Positions 10,627 through 19,666 of a DNA stretch of 64,000 nt are shown in pieces. Where the stretch lies: positions 19,853 through 83,852 of the forward strand of contig JAFARZ010000287.1 of NCBI GenBank assembly GCA_019245115.1, in the 5' to 3' direction. The translations under genes were made by a program, and so were the position numbers. The stretch comes from Streptosporangiaceae bacterium. GTDB lineage: Bacteria > Actinomycetota > Actinomycetes > Streptosporangiales > Streptosporangiaceae. Positions within the stretch are counted from its first letter, which is position 1. Each line of letters begins with the position of its first letter. The notes below the pieces were generated by a model. That model worked only from the letters and a program-made list of their open reading frames with translations, made no database searches and was not told the origin of the DNA.

Positions 10627-11156
10627 ACGGCCGGTGCGGCTGTGTCCCCCGGGCCGCACCTACTGCCTTCGCGGAATACCGTTTGGCTGGAGCCGCGTTG
10701 CGCCTTTCGCCGAGAGGCGGACACCGCACCGGTTAGCGTGACGAAGGGTCGGCGTTGGTGAGCTGTGTGCTCACCGCGCCGGCCCTTCGGCGTACCCGGC
10801 CGAATCCGCGGCGCCAAGGACGCGTAGACCGCGCCGTCAACACACCAGACCAGCCAGACCCCTGCCCACCCCGGTGGCGACACCCCCGGGCCGCCCGCCG
10901 CCCCGCAGTGACGCCACCTCGGCCCGCCCCCGCGGTGGCGCCACCTCGGCCCGCCCCGCGGTGGCGCCCGCCACCCCGGCCCCGCCCACCCCGCAGTGCT
11001 GGCACAAGGCCCCGCCCGCAGCGGCGGCAACCCCGACCCCCGCGCCGCCGAACAGGGTTGGGGAACGTATCACTGAAAATCGCCGCATAGCGGACACATG
11101 GGCCGACGCCTCCTGGAAGTCAGGAGCCCCCTGGGTGGAAGTTAAGAGCCCTCTGG

Positions 11157-11237
11157 GTGGAAGTTAGGAGCCCTCTGGAAGGAAAGGCGCCGGTTTCCGG
11201 CGCCTAAGGTTCCATGACGCTCTTTTCTTCCGCGTCG
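11157..11237. repeat. Dispersed hairpin element, copy A
   Basis: GTGGAAGTTAGGAGCCCTCTGGAAGGAAAGGCGCCGGTTTCCGGCGCCTAAGGTTCCATGACGCTCTTTTCTTCCGCGTCG; left arm preceded by further tandem GTGGAAGTTAAGAGCCCTCTGG-like units. Confidence 0.85.
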
Positions 11238-11359
11238 TCCAGCGTGGCCGCTGGGTACATAAGGGTCATAGCCGGTTAAACCGGCGGTCGTTCACGACGG
11301 CGGAAGCTCTGCCTGCCCCGGGCGACGTACATAACGTAACGGATCAACCGCGGAGAGGC

Positions 11360-12148
11360 TCAGGAGGGGCCGGGTGGGTGGGCGCCTTGCTTTTCCGGGC
11401 CGCCGGGGTTGACCGCCTTGCCGTCGTTGGTCGCGGCCGGGGGCGGGGGAGCGTCGTCTTCGGCGGGCGGCACCGGACCTACCACGGCGTTCAGCACCTG
11501 GGAGTTGGGCACCGCCATGACGCTGCCTCCGGTATCGAGGCGGACGTAAGTGATGCCGATATCGGTCACGATGCCGTCCAGCTGGCCGCCGAGCGCGCCG
11601 GCCCGCAGCCTGATCTTGTCGCCGACCCGGAACGGCCTGGCGAACAGCAGCACCAGCCCGGCGAACACGTTCGACAGCGCCTGCTGCGCCGCGATGCCAA
11701 CGAACACGCTGGTCAATGCTCCGCCGAGCACCAGCTGGCCGATCGGCACGCCGAACAGCTGCAGCGTCACCACGAGGGTGGTGAACGCGCCGACGATCAG
11801 CAGCAGATAGCGGACGATCGCCGCGTGCGATGTTCCCGCCCGCGGCTCGAGCAGATGCCTCGTCTTGCCGGCCAGCCCGTAGGTCGCCATGGAGCCGAAC
11901 GCGGCGAAGGCCACCGAGGCGCCGATCCAGATGAGGAATGTGCCCAGGTCGGTCAGGTGGAACAGGTTCGCCTTGGGGTCGCGGTGAGCCTGCCGGCCCT
12001 GGCCCGCGATGATCCCGGCCGCGATGGCGAGCACCAGCGCGATGATCGACTTCCATGGGCGGGTCTTCCGGCGCACCGTCTGTACCTTCGCGGTGAGGTC
12101 GATCTGCTCGAACGACTGCACTCGCCGTTTCCTCCCTCCGTTGGCCAC
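11360..12148 (-). CDS. MscS-family mechanosensitive ion channel
   Basis: 262 aa; VFVGIAAQQALSNVFAGLVLLFARPFRVGDKIRLRAGALGGQLDGIVTDIGITYVRLDTGGSVMAVPNSQVLN. Confidence 0.9.
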   Translation of the reverse strand: MANGGRKRRVQSFEQIDLTAKVQTVRRKTRPWKSIIALVLAIAAGIIAGQGRQAHRDPKANLFHLTDLGTFLIWIGASVAFAAFGSMATYGLAGKTRHLLEPRAGTSHAAIVRYLLLIVGAFTTLVVTLQLFGVPIGQLVLGGALTSVFVGIAAQQALSNVFAGLVLLFARPFRVGDKIRLRAGALGGQLDGIVTDIGITYVRLDTGGSVMAVPNSQVLNAVVGPVPPAEDDAPPPPAATNDGKAVNPGGPEKQGAHPPGPS

Positions 12149-12249
12149 TTGGACAACGGTATCGGCTGGACGGCGAGTGACTGGTTATGGGTGCGAATCT
12201 GCCCGGTACCCCGTGGAGGCACCGGGCAGAATGCGTGGACGCGGGAGCG

Positions 12250-12885
12250 CTAGACGATGAAAGGCCTTCCGACCGGCAGCCTGATCCGGCCGCCGATGCC
12301 GTTGGCCACGCCGGCGGCCGACGTGTACCAGGCGACGACCGCGGTGATCAGCCCGAGGTAGCCGGCGAACTGGATGAGCCCGGTGGTGGGCGCCGCCCCG
12401 GCTGAGAAGAAGCCGATGGCCAGGAAGAGCAGCGTCAGTTCCAGGGTGAAGAAGACCCCGAACACGGCCGCGTTCACCTGAGTACTCATGATCAGCATGT
12501 AGGTGTTGAAGACGAGGAAGGCGAGATTGATCCAGGCCACGTCGTGATTGAACTGTGCGGCCGTGTCGTGAACGCCGGCGAGCTCGATCCACAGGCCCGC
12601 GCCGATCCAGAAGCCGCCGTAGCTGGAGAACGCGGTCGAGCCGAACACGTTCCGGTTGCGGAATTCCCACATGCCCGCCAGCAGCTGACACAACCCGCCG
12701 TAGGCGAAGGCGTAGCCCAGGAAGGTGAGCCCGCCAGCATGGGTCATCCAGTTGGCGTTCTTGGCCGAGAAGAGGAAGGTGGTGAGGGCGAACGCCGCCA
12801 GCCCGAGCGGGGCTGGGTCGGCGATCCCCGAGGTTGGAACAGCGGCTGCTCTTGGCTGTACTGCTTGGTCTTCACCGACGCTCAT
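12250..12885 (-). CDS. Acetate uptake transporter (GPR1/FUN34/YaaH/SatP family)
   Basis: 211 aa; ADPAPLGLAAFALTTFLFSAKNA, GGLCQLLAGMWEFRNRNVFGSTAFSSYGGFWIGAG. Confidence 0.92.
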   Translation of the reverse strand: MSVGEDQAVQPRAAAVPTSGIADPAPLGLAAFALTTFLFSAKNANWMTHAGGLTFLGYAFAYGGLCQLLAGMWEFRNRNVFGSTAFSSYGGFWIGAGLWIELAGVHDTAAQFNHDVAWINLAFLVFNTYMLIMSTQVNAAVFGVFFTLELTLLFLAIGFFSAGAAPTTGLIQFAGYLGLITAVVAWYTSAAGVANGIGGRIRLPVGRPFIV

Positions 12886-13107
12886 GGGGATCCCTCCTAG
12901 TGAAGGATTGACTCGTCAGGCCATGTGTCACATCTGGCCCACTACAAACCAGATGCTAGATTCCGCCCTCAGCGTAACTCCACGGTTCTGTGCGAGCGAG
13001 ACCTAAAGCGTGCCTTTCGTAATCTTTCGTAATCGACGGGGTACCCAGTGGGCTAGGTAAGATCGATCAAGGCAGGAGGGTGAATATGGCTTTGGGGACC
13101 CTGGCCG

Positions 13108-13530
13108 GTGACTGACCGGGCTATCCGCGCGTCCGACATGGACCGGGAGAGCGTGGTTACGATCTTGCGAGACGCGTTTACCGAGGGCCGCTTGACCCTG
13201 GATGAGTTCGATGAGCGGAGTTCCGCGGCCTATGCGGCCCGGACCTGGGGCGACCTGGTGGATCTGACCGCTGATCTGCCAGCGCAGCCGGTATTTGACA
13301 GAACGCCCTCGGCGTCCAGTGCGCACCCGGGCATGCCGCCAGTGCGCCCCGAGGCGATCCCGCCGGCCCTGCGGCCGCGCGGCGCGCGCCGGGGCCTGGA
13401 CAGCCGCCTGCTGCCCGCGTTGTTCATCTGGGCGGTGATCGCGGCGGGCGCCGGCAACCCGTTGGTGGCGGGGATCCTCACCGTGTTCGTCATCGGGCTA
13501 CTGGCCAACCGCTGGGCCACTCGTCACTGA
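13108..13530 (+). CDS. DUF1707 (SHOCT-like) domain membrane protein
   Basis: IRASDMDRESVVTILRDAFTEGRLTLDEFDERSSAAYAARTWGDLVDLTADLP plus C-terminal TM segments. Confidence 0.88.
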   Translation: MTDRAIRASDMDRESVVTILRDAFTEGRLTLDEFDERSSAAYAARTWGDLVDLTADLPAQPVFDRTPSASSAHPGMPPVRPEAIPPALRPRGARRGLDSRLLPALFIWAVIAAGAGNPLVAGILTVFVIGLLANRWATRH

Positions 13531-13693
13531 ACGCGACACGTCCAGGAAGAATAACGGGTTACGGCATCGTCCCGCGGGAGCGGAAGGCTACACTGAGTCA
13601 GCCCCCGTCCGAGGCCTGCGGCGATCGCGGCTAACCGAGTGTGGAAGGGTCCATGTCATTCAGCTGAGGCCCGGAGAGTCTGAGAGGCACACG

Positions 13694-15313
13694 TTGGCTG
13701 ACACGAGCACGCGCGGCCAGCAAGACCCGACGGCGGGAACCGGAAACCCGGCAGATGCGGGTATCGCTGCTTCGGGCCGGGCGGCCGCCAGGCTCACCAC
13801 TCTGCCCGCGCGCATGGGACGCGGTATCCGGACACACTGGCAATTCAGCCTGCTGATCCTGGCCGCGGTAATCATGCGGGTGGTGGTCGTCGCCGGCTAC
13901 CCGCCGATCATGTGGTTCAACGACTCGTTCAACTACTTCAGCGACGCGGTAACCCATATCCCCGACAGCGCCCGGCCGAACGGCTATCCGTTCTTCCTCT
14001 CCCTGGTGCTGCTGCCGCTGCACAACTTGTACCCGGTCGCCATCCTTCAGGCGGCGATGGGCGTCGCCATGGGCATCGCGATCTACGCGCTGCTGCGCCA
14101 CCGCGGACTGCCCTGGTGGGGGGCGGCCTTGCCCGCGCTCCCGGTTCTCTTCGACGTGTTCGAGCTCCAGGTGGAGCATCTGATAACCGCCGACACGCTG
14201 TTCATCTTCCTGGTGACGATCGCCCTGGTCATCTGCTGCTGGCGCGATCGGCCCTCGGTCCCGGCCATGGCGGTGAGCGGCCTGATGATCGGTTACGCGA
14301 CCGTCGTCCGCTCCGTGGGGGAGCCGCTGCTGGTCGTGTTCATCCTCGGCATGCTGCTCCGCTGGGTGGGCTGGCGGCGGCTGGCCGCTCTGGCCGTGGC
14401 CGGCGTGGTGCCGATCGTGGCGTACATGGCCTGGTTCCATCACACCACCGGGAAGTACGCGATCACCGAGTCCTCGGGCACGTTCCTGTACAGCCGCGTG
14501 AGCACGTTCGCTGAGTGCTCCAAGATCGACCCGCCCGCCGACCTGCGCGTGCTGTGCGATCACACTCCCGTCTGGGCTCGCCCGGCATCCGGCGAGTACC
14601 TGTGGGCCAACTACGAGATGCCGCCATACAACAACCGGGAAACGCCGCTGGCCAGCCTGACCGGAACTGACAACAGCAAGCGGTTCACCCCCCAGATCGA
14701 GAGCCTGACCCAGAAGTTCGCGGAACAAGCGATCATCGCTCAGCCGCTCGACTACGTCAGGGTGGTGACCAAGGACACCCTGCACACGTTCGGCTGGAAC
14801 CGACAGCCCGACCCGGGGGACATCTACGGGAACGGGCCGCCGTTCCGGTTCGGCAACTCGTCCCAGCCGGTGCCGTGGTGGGCCCTGCCGACCCAGAGTG
14901 ATGCGCAGGCCAACGCCCTGAACGCCTCGCTGCACAAGTACCTGGAGGGCAGCCTGGGCCAGCCAGAGGTCGTGCATCCGTGGGCCGGGTTCATCCAGGG
15001 TTACCAGAACGTGGTCTGGCTGCGGGGGCCTTTCCTGGCGGTGATCGTCCTGATCGGCGCGGCCGGGGTAATAACACGCTGGCGTAGCTGGGGCGGGCTT
15101 GTCCTGCTGCCCTGGCTGGTCGGGGCGGCACTGATCGTGCTCCCTCCGCTGACCGCCGGGTTCAGCTACCGGTACGTGCTCGCAGCCGTGCCAGCGGCCT
15201 GCCTCGGCGCCGGGCTTGTCTTCGCCACACATACCGGAGAGAAATCAGTACGGGCCCTGGCGGCCGATCTCGGGCGGTACTTTGGCCGCCGCGTCCCGGT
15301 CCAGCAGGAATAG
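13694..15313 (+). CDS. Polytopic membrane protein, glycosyltransferase-like
   Basis: 539 aa, TTG start, many hydrophobic segments, large loop between TM blocks; GT-C-like layout. Confidence 0.6.
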   Translation: MADTSTRGQQDPTAGTGNPADAGIAASGRAAARLTTLPARMGRGIRTHWQFSLLILAAVIMRVVVVAGYPPIMWFNDSFNYFSDAVTHIPDSARPNGYPFFLSLVLLPLHNLYPVAILQAAMGVAMGIAIYALLRHRGLPWWGAALPALPVLFDVFELQVEHLITADTLFIFLVTIALVICCWRDRPSVPAMAVSGLMIGYATVVRSVGEPLLVVFILGMLLRWVGWRRLAALAVAGVVPIVAYMAWFHHTTGKYAITESSGTFLYSRVSTFAECSKIDPPADLRVLCDHTPVWARPASGEYLWANYEMPPYNNRETPLASLTGTDNSKRFTPQIESLTQKFAEQAIIAQPLDYVRVVTKDTLHTFGWNRQPDPGDIYGNGPPFRFGNSSQPVPWWALPTQSDAQANALNASLHKYLEGSLGQPEVVHPWAGFIQGYQNVVWLRGPFLAVIVLIGAAGVITRWRSWGGLVLLPWLVGAALIVLPPLTAGFSYRYVLAAVPAACLGAGLVFATHTGEKSVRALAADLGRYFGRRVPVQQE

Positions 15314-16024
15314 CGTCCGCTGCCTGCCGCGGGCGCCGGCCGCGGGCACCTGGACCGGCCCGGCGTCCGACAGCGCCATGGCCACCGCGTCGGCCTTCTC
15401 GGCGCCAGATGCGAGGATCCACACCTCGCGAGCGGCCCTGATCGACGGCATCGTAAGGGACAGCCGGGTCGGCGGCGGCTTGGGCGCGCCGCGGACCGCC
15501 ACCACCGGGCGCTCGTCATACAGGGCCGGCATGCCCGGGAACAGCGACGCCACGTGAGCCTCGGGACCGATGCCGAGCAGCAGTACGTCGAACGAAGGCA
15601 CCCGTCCGTGATCCTCGGGACGGGTGGCGGCGGCCAGCCAGGTCGCGTACCTGGCGGCGGCCGCCTCCGGGTCGTCCCCGTCTGGGCCGTCGGGTCCCGG
15701 CATCGCGTGGACCTGTGCCGGGGCGATGTCCACGTGATCGAGCAGCGCTGACCGGGCACCGGTCTCGTTGCGGTCCGGGTGGCCGGTCGGCAGGAACCGC
15801 TCGTCTCCCCACCAGATGTCCAGGTGCCGCCAGTCGACCGCGTCTCTGGCCGGCTCGGCGGCCAGGGACGCGAGGACCGATGTGCCTATCCCGCCGCCGG
15901 TCAGCACCACCGAGGCACTGCCGGGCACGGCGACGGAATCCACCAGCGCGGTGATCAGGCGGGCCGCCACCGCCTTGGCCAGCAGCGGACCGTCCCGGTG
16001 AACCAGTACTTCGGGGACGCTCAT
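15245..16024 (-). CDS. pgl: 6-phosphogluconolactonase
   Basis: 259 aa; VVLTGGGIGTSVLASLA, WRHLDIWWGDERFLPTGHPDRNETGARSALL, LLLGIGPEAHVASLFPG; 3' end overlaps the convergent membrane gene. Confidence 0.93.
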   Translation of the reverse strand: MSVPEVLVHRDGPLLAKAVAARLITALVDSVAVPGSASVVLTGGGIGTSVLASLAAEPARDAVDWRHLDIWWGDERFLPTGHPDRNETGARSALLDHVDIAPAQVHAMPGPDGPDGDDPEAAAARYATWLAAATRPEDHGRVPSFDVLLLGIGPEAHVASLFPGMPALYDERPVVAVRGAPKPPPTRLSLTMPSIRAAREVWILASGAEKADAVAMALSDAGPVQVPAAGARGRQRTLFLLDRDAAAKVPPEIGRQGPY

Positions 16025-16941
16025 CAGGCAGCCACCGGTTCCCGGAGCAGCTCACGCAGCGTCTCGCCGTACAGTTCGTCGGGCTCGAGCCTGCGCAGTT
16101 CCTCGGCGATCAGGTCGGCGACGTCACGACGGTGCAGCGCGACCCGGCGATCTGGCCGCCCGGGCCAGGACAGCGTGGCGGTACGGCCATCCGGGCGGCA
16201 GATCATGATCTCTCCGTCCGGGGTCTCGAAGCTGACCGAGGTTATCCCGGGACCGGTGGACTCGGAGCGCGAGACCGGGATGCCGAGACGTAGCCGGAGC
16301 CAGGCCGCGATGAGGTCGGCGGTCGGATTGGCTGCCTCGGCCTCCACCCGCCCGCTGAGCAGGGGCGGATACGGCTGGTCCAGCGTCGCGGCGAGCAGCG
16401 ACCGCCATGGCGTGGCCCTGGTCCAGCTCAGGTCCGTGTCACCGGGCCGGTGGTCCTCGGCCAGGCGCAGCAGCATGTCCTGTGGAGACTGGGACTCGGT
16501 TGCCGCCGCGTCCGTCACCCGGCGCTGCGCGACGGCGCCGAGCGCGTTGGTCACCGGTGAGGCTGCCACCTCGTCCGGCCACCAGGTCACCACCGGGACG
16601 TCCGGTACCAGCAGCGGCGCGACCACGGAGTCGGCGTGCTGGGCGAGGGGCCCGTACAGGCGCAGCAGGGCGGTTTCACCCGGCCCCGTCTCGCCGACCC
16701 GGATCTCCGCGTCCAGCCTGGACTCAGCCTTCGGCTTGCGCGGGATAACCGCGAGCACCCGGCTCGGATGCTCGCGCCCAGCCTGTGCCGCGGCCCGGAC
16801 CGCGTCGTACTGCGCCTCCTCGTTGGTGACGATGATCAGCGTGAGGACCATGCCGGAGGCCGGTCCACCCATCCGCCGCCGCGCCTGGGTCAGCGCGTCG
16901 TGGATCGCCCCGGCCGTCGTGTCCGTGAGGTCTATCGTCAC
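16024..16941 (-). CDS. opcA: Glucose-6-phosphate dehydrogenase assembly protein OpcA
   Basis: 305 aa; MTIDLTDTTAGAIHDALTQARRRMGG, VVTWWPDEVA; between pgl and zwf. Confidence 0.93.
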   Translation of the reverse strand: MTIDLTDTTAGAIHDALTQARRRMGGPASGMVLTLIIVTNEEAQYDAVRAAAQAGREHPSRVLAVIPRKPKAESRLDAEIRVGETGPGETALLRLYGPLAQHADSVVAPLLVPDVPVVTWWPDEVAASPVTNALGAVAQRRVTDAAATESQSPQDMLLRLAEDHRPGDTDLSWTRATPWRSLLAATLDQPYPPLLSGRVEAEAANPTADLIAAWLRLRLGIPVSRSESTGPGITSVSFETPDGEIMICRPDGRTATLSWPGRPDRRVALHRRDVADLIAEELRRLEPDELYGETLRELLREPVAA

Positions 16942-18551
16942 AGTCGCCTCCAGGCGCGTCCGTCACGAGCCATCAGCGCATCGGCCGATGGCGGCCCGGC
17001 GGTGCCGGCCGGGTACGGTTCCGGCTTCATGTTCTCGGCCCAGAACTCCTCGATCGGATCGAGGATGCGCCAGCTCAGCTCCACTTCCTGCTGGCGCGGG
17101 AACAGCGGCGGGTCGCCGATGAGGACGTCGATCAGCAGCCGTTCGTATGCCTCGGGCGATGACTCGGTGAACGATTCTCCGTACGCGAAATCCATGTTCA
17201 CGTCCCGCACTTCCATGGCCGTGCCAGGCACCTTGGAACCGAACCGCACGGTGATCCCCTCATCGGGCTGGATCCTGATCACCAAGGCGTTCTGTCCTAG
17301 TTCCTTGGTATCTGTCGCGGCGAACGGGAGATGCGGCGCGCGCTGGAACATCAGCGCGATCTCGGTCATCCGGCGCGGTAGCCGCTTTCCGGCCCGCAGG
17401 TAGAACGGGACCCCGGCCCAGCGCCGGGTGTCCACCCCCAGCCGGATCGCGGCGTAGGTCTCGGTGCGGGAATCGGGCGGGATCGCCTCCTCTTCCAGGT
17501 AACCGGGCACCGGCATACCGCCCTGCCAGCCAGCCGTGTACTGACCGCGCGCAGAGCCGGTCACCATATCGGTCGGCAGCCGGACCGCGGACAGCACCTT
17601 CTCCTTCTCGGTGCGCAGCGAGTCCGCGTCGAACGCCACCGGCTCTTCCATCGCGGTCAAGGCGAGCAGTTGCAGCAGGTGGTTCTGGATGACGTCGCGG
17701 GCCGCCCCGATGCCGTCGTAGTATCCCGCACGGCCGCCGATACCGATGTCCTCCGCCATCGTGATCTGGACATGGTCGACGTAGCCGCGGTTCCAGATCG
17801 GCTCGTACATCTCGTTGGCGAAACGCAGCGCGAGGATGTTCTGCACCGTCTCCTTGCCGAGGTAGTGGTCGATACGGAACACCGACTCCGGCGGGAACAC
17901 GCCGTCCAGCGTCGCGTTCAGCTCCCGTGCGCTGGCCAGGTCATGGCCGAACGGTTTCTCGATCACCACCCGGCGCCACGGACGGCGTCCGCCGGTCGCT
18001 TCGGACGACACCGGGTCGGCCAGGCCCGAACGCTTGAGCTGCTGCACCACCACCGGGAAGAATTTAGGCGGGATGGAGAGGTAGAACGCGTAGTTGCCGC
18101 CGGTACCGCGTTCTTCATCCAGCTCGCGGACGCAGTTCGCCAGCCGGTCGAACGCGGCGTCGTCATCGAAGTCGCCCTGTACGAACCGGACTCCCTCGGA
18201 CAACTGCTGCCACACGGTGTCACGGAACGGCGTGCGCGCGTACTGCTTGACCGACTCGTAGGTGAGCTGGGCGAAATCCTCATCCTCCCAGTCCCGGCGG
18301 GCGTAGCCGACAAGCGAGAACCCGGGCGGGAGCAGGCCGCGGTTGGCCAGGTCGTAGACCGCCGGCATGAGCTTCTTACGGGCCAGGTCGCCGGTGACCC
18401 CGAACATCACCAGCACGCACGGTCCTGCTACCCGCGGGATCCGGCGATCCCGCGGGTCACGTAGCGGGTTAGCCTTGGGCTCCGCCGAGTCCGCCTGACC
18501 GGCGATGACTCCCGGATTGGCCGGTGCGAGCCCCGCTGTTTCGGCCGTCAA
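16938..18551 (-). CDS. zwf: Glucose-6-phosphate 1-dehydrogenase
   Basis: 537 aa; VMFGVTGDLARKKLMPAVYDLANRGLLPPGF, RIDHYLGKETVQNILALRFAN. Confidence 0.97.
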   Translation of the reverse strand: MTAETAGLAPANPGVIAGQADSAEPKANPLRDPRDRRIPRVAGPCVLVMFGVTGDLARKKLMPAVYDLANRGLLPPGFSLVGYARRDWEDEDFAQLTYESVKQYARTPFRDTVWQQLSEGVRFVQGDFDDDAAFDRLANCVRELDEERGTGGNYAFYLSIPPKFFPVVVQQLKRSGLADPVSSEATGGRRPWRRVVIEKPFGHDLASARELNATLDGVFPPESVFRIDHYLGKETVQNILALRFANEMYEPIWNRGYVDHVQITMAEDIGIGGRAGYYDGIGAARDVIQNHLLQLLALTAMEEPVAFDADSLRTEKEKVLSAVRLPTDMVTGSARGQYTAGWQGGMPVPGYLEEEAIPPDSRTETYAAIRLGVDTRRWAGVPFYLRAGKRLPRRMTEIALMFQRAPHLPFAATDTKELGQNALVIRIQPDEGITVRFGSKVPGTAMEVRDVNMDFAYGESFTESSPEAYERLLIDVLIGDPPLFPRQQEVELSWRILDPIEEFWAENMKPEPYPAGTAGPPSADALMARDGRAWRRL

Positions 18552-18554
18552 GGC

Positions 18555-19664
18555 TCAGTATCCCATCTCTTTCTTGATCGTCTCGAGCAGCTCGCTCCAC
18601 GAGGCCGCGAACTTCGAGACGCCCTCCTCTTCGAGCACCTGTACCACATCGTCGTAGGAGATGCCGAGCTTCTCGAGGTCGGCGAACACCTGACGGGATT
18701 CGTCGTATGTGCCGTGCACGGTGTCGCCGCGGAGCTGGCCGTGATCGGCCGTGGCCTTGATGGTGCCCTCGGGCATGGTGTTGACGGTGTCCTTCACCAC
18801 TAGATCCACCACGTACATGGTGTCCGGAAACGCCGGATCCTTCGTCGAGGTGGAGGCCCACAGCGGCCGCTGTACCTTGGCGCCCTGCGCCCGCAGCGCG
18901 GCCCAGCGCGGATTGTCCGCGCTGAAGCGCTGCTCGAACAGCTCATAAGCCAGCCGTGCGTTGGCGATCGCGGCTTTGCCGCGCAGCGCCGTCGCCTCCG
19001 GCGCCCCGATCTTGTCCAGCCGGCGGTCCACCTCGCTGTCCACCCGGCTGACGAAGAACGACGCTACCGAGGTGATCTTCGACAGGTCGTGCCCGTTGGC
19101 AGCGGCCTGCTCCAGGCCCGCCATGTAGGCGTCGATGACATCGCCGTAGCGCTGTAGCGAGAAGATCAGCGTCACGTTGATGTTGATGCCCTCGGACAGC
19201 GCCTGCGTGATCGCCGGAACCCCCTCGGCCGTGGCCGGGATCTTGACGAAGGCGTTCGGCCGGTCAACCAGCCACCACAGCGCGCGGGCCTCGGCGGCGG
19301 TCTTCTTGGTGTCCCGGGCGAGCCGCGGGTCCACCTCGATCGACACGCGGCCGTCGACTCCGTCGGTCGCGTCGTAGACCGGGCGGAGCACATCGCTGGC
19401 CCACCTGATGTCGTAAGTGGTGATCGCGCGGGACGCCTCTTCGATGGTCACGCCGCGAGCCGTGAGGTCGGCGATCTGCTCGTCGTACGCCGACCCCTTG
19501 GACAGCGCGTTCGCGAAAATCGTCGGGTTGGACGTGACACCGGTCACGTGATAGTCGTCGATGAGAGATTGCAGGTTGCCGGTGCGGAGCCGGTCACGGC
19601 TGATGTCGTCCAGCCAGATCGATACCCCTGCGGCCGACAGCCGCGCAAGTGTGTCCTCAGCCAC
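18555..19664 (-). CDS. tal: Transaldolase
   Basis: 369 aa; [51 protein letters not shown]. Confidence 0.97.
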   Translation of the reverse strand: MAEDTLARLSAAGVSIWLDDISRDRLRTGNLQSLIDDYHVTGVTSNPTIFANALSKGSAYDEQIADLTARGVTIEEASRAITTYDIRWASDVLRPVYDATDGVDGRVSIEVDPRLARDTKKTAAEARALWWLVDRPNAFVKIPATAEGVPAITQALSEGININVTLIFSLQRYGDVIDAYMAGLEQAAANGHDLSKITSVASFFVSRVDSEVDRRLDKIGAPEATALRGKAAIANARLAYELFEQRFSADNPRWAALRAQGAKVQRPLWASTSTKDPAFPDTMYVVDLVVKDTVNTMPEGTIKATADHGQLRGDTVHGTYDESRQVFADLEKLGISYDDVVQVLEEEGVSKFAASWSELLETIKKEMGY

Positions 19665-19666
19665 TG

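Noticed and set aside
10755-11167. Pro/Arg-rich ORFs between the low-complexity gene and MscS
   Set aside because: Derived from GC-rich tandem repeats and the hairpin element; no start context or conserved motif.
13631-15232. 533-aa minus-strand ORF opposite the membrane protein
   Set aside because: Charged His/Gln/Arg-rich shadow ORF; the plus strand has clear TM segments.
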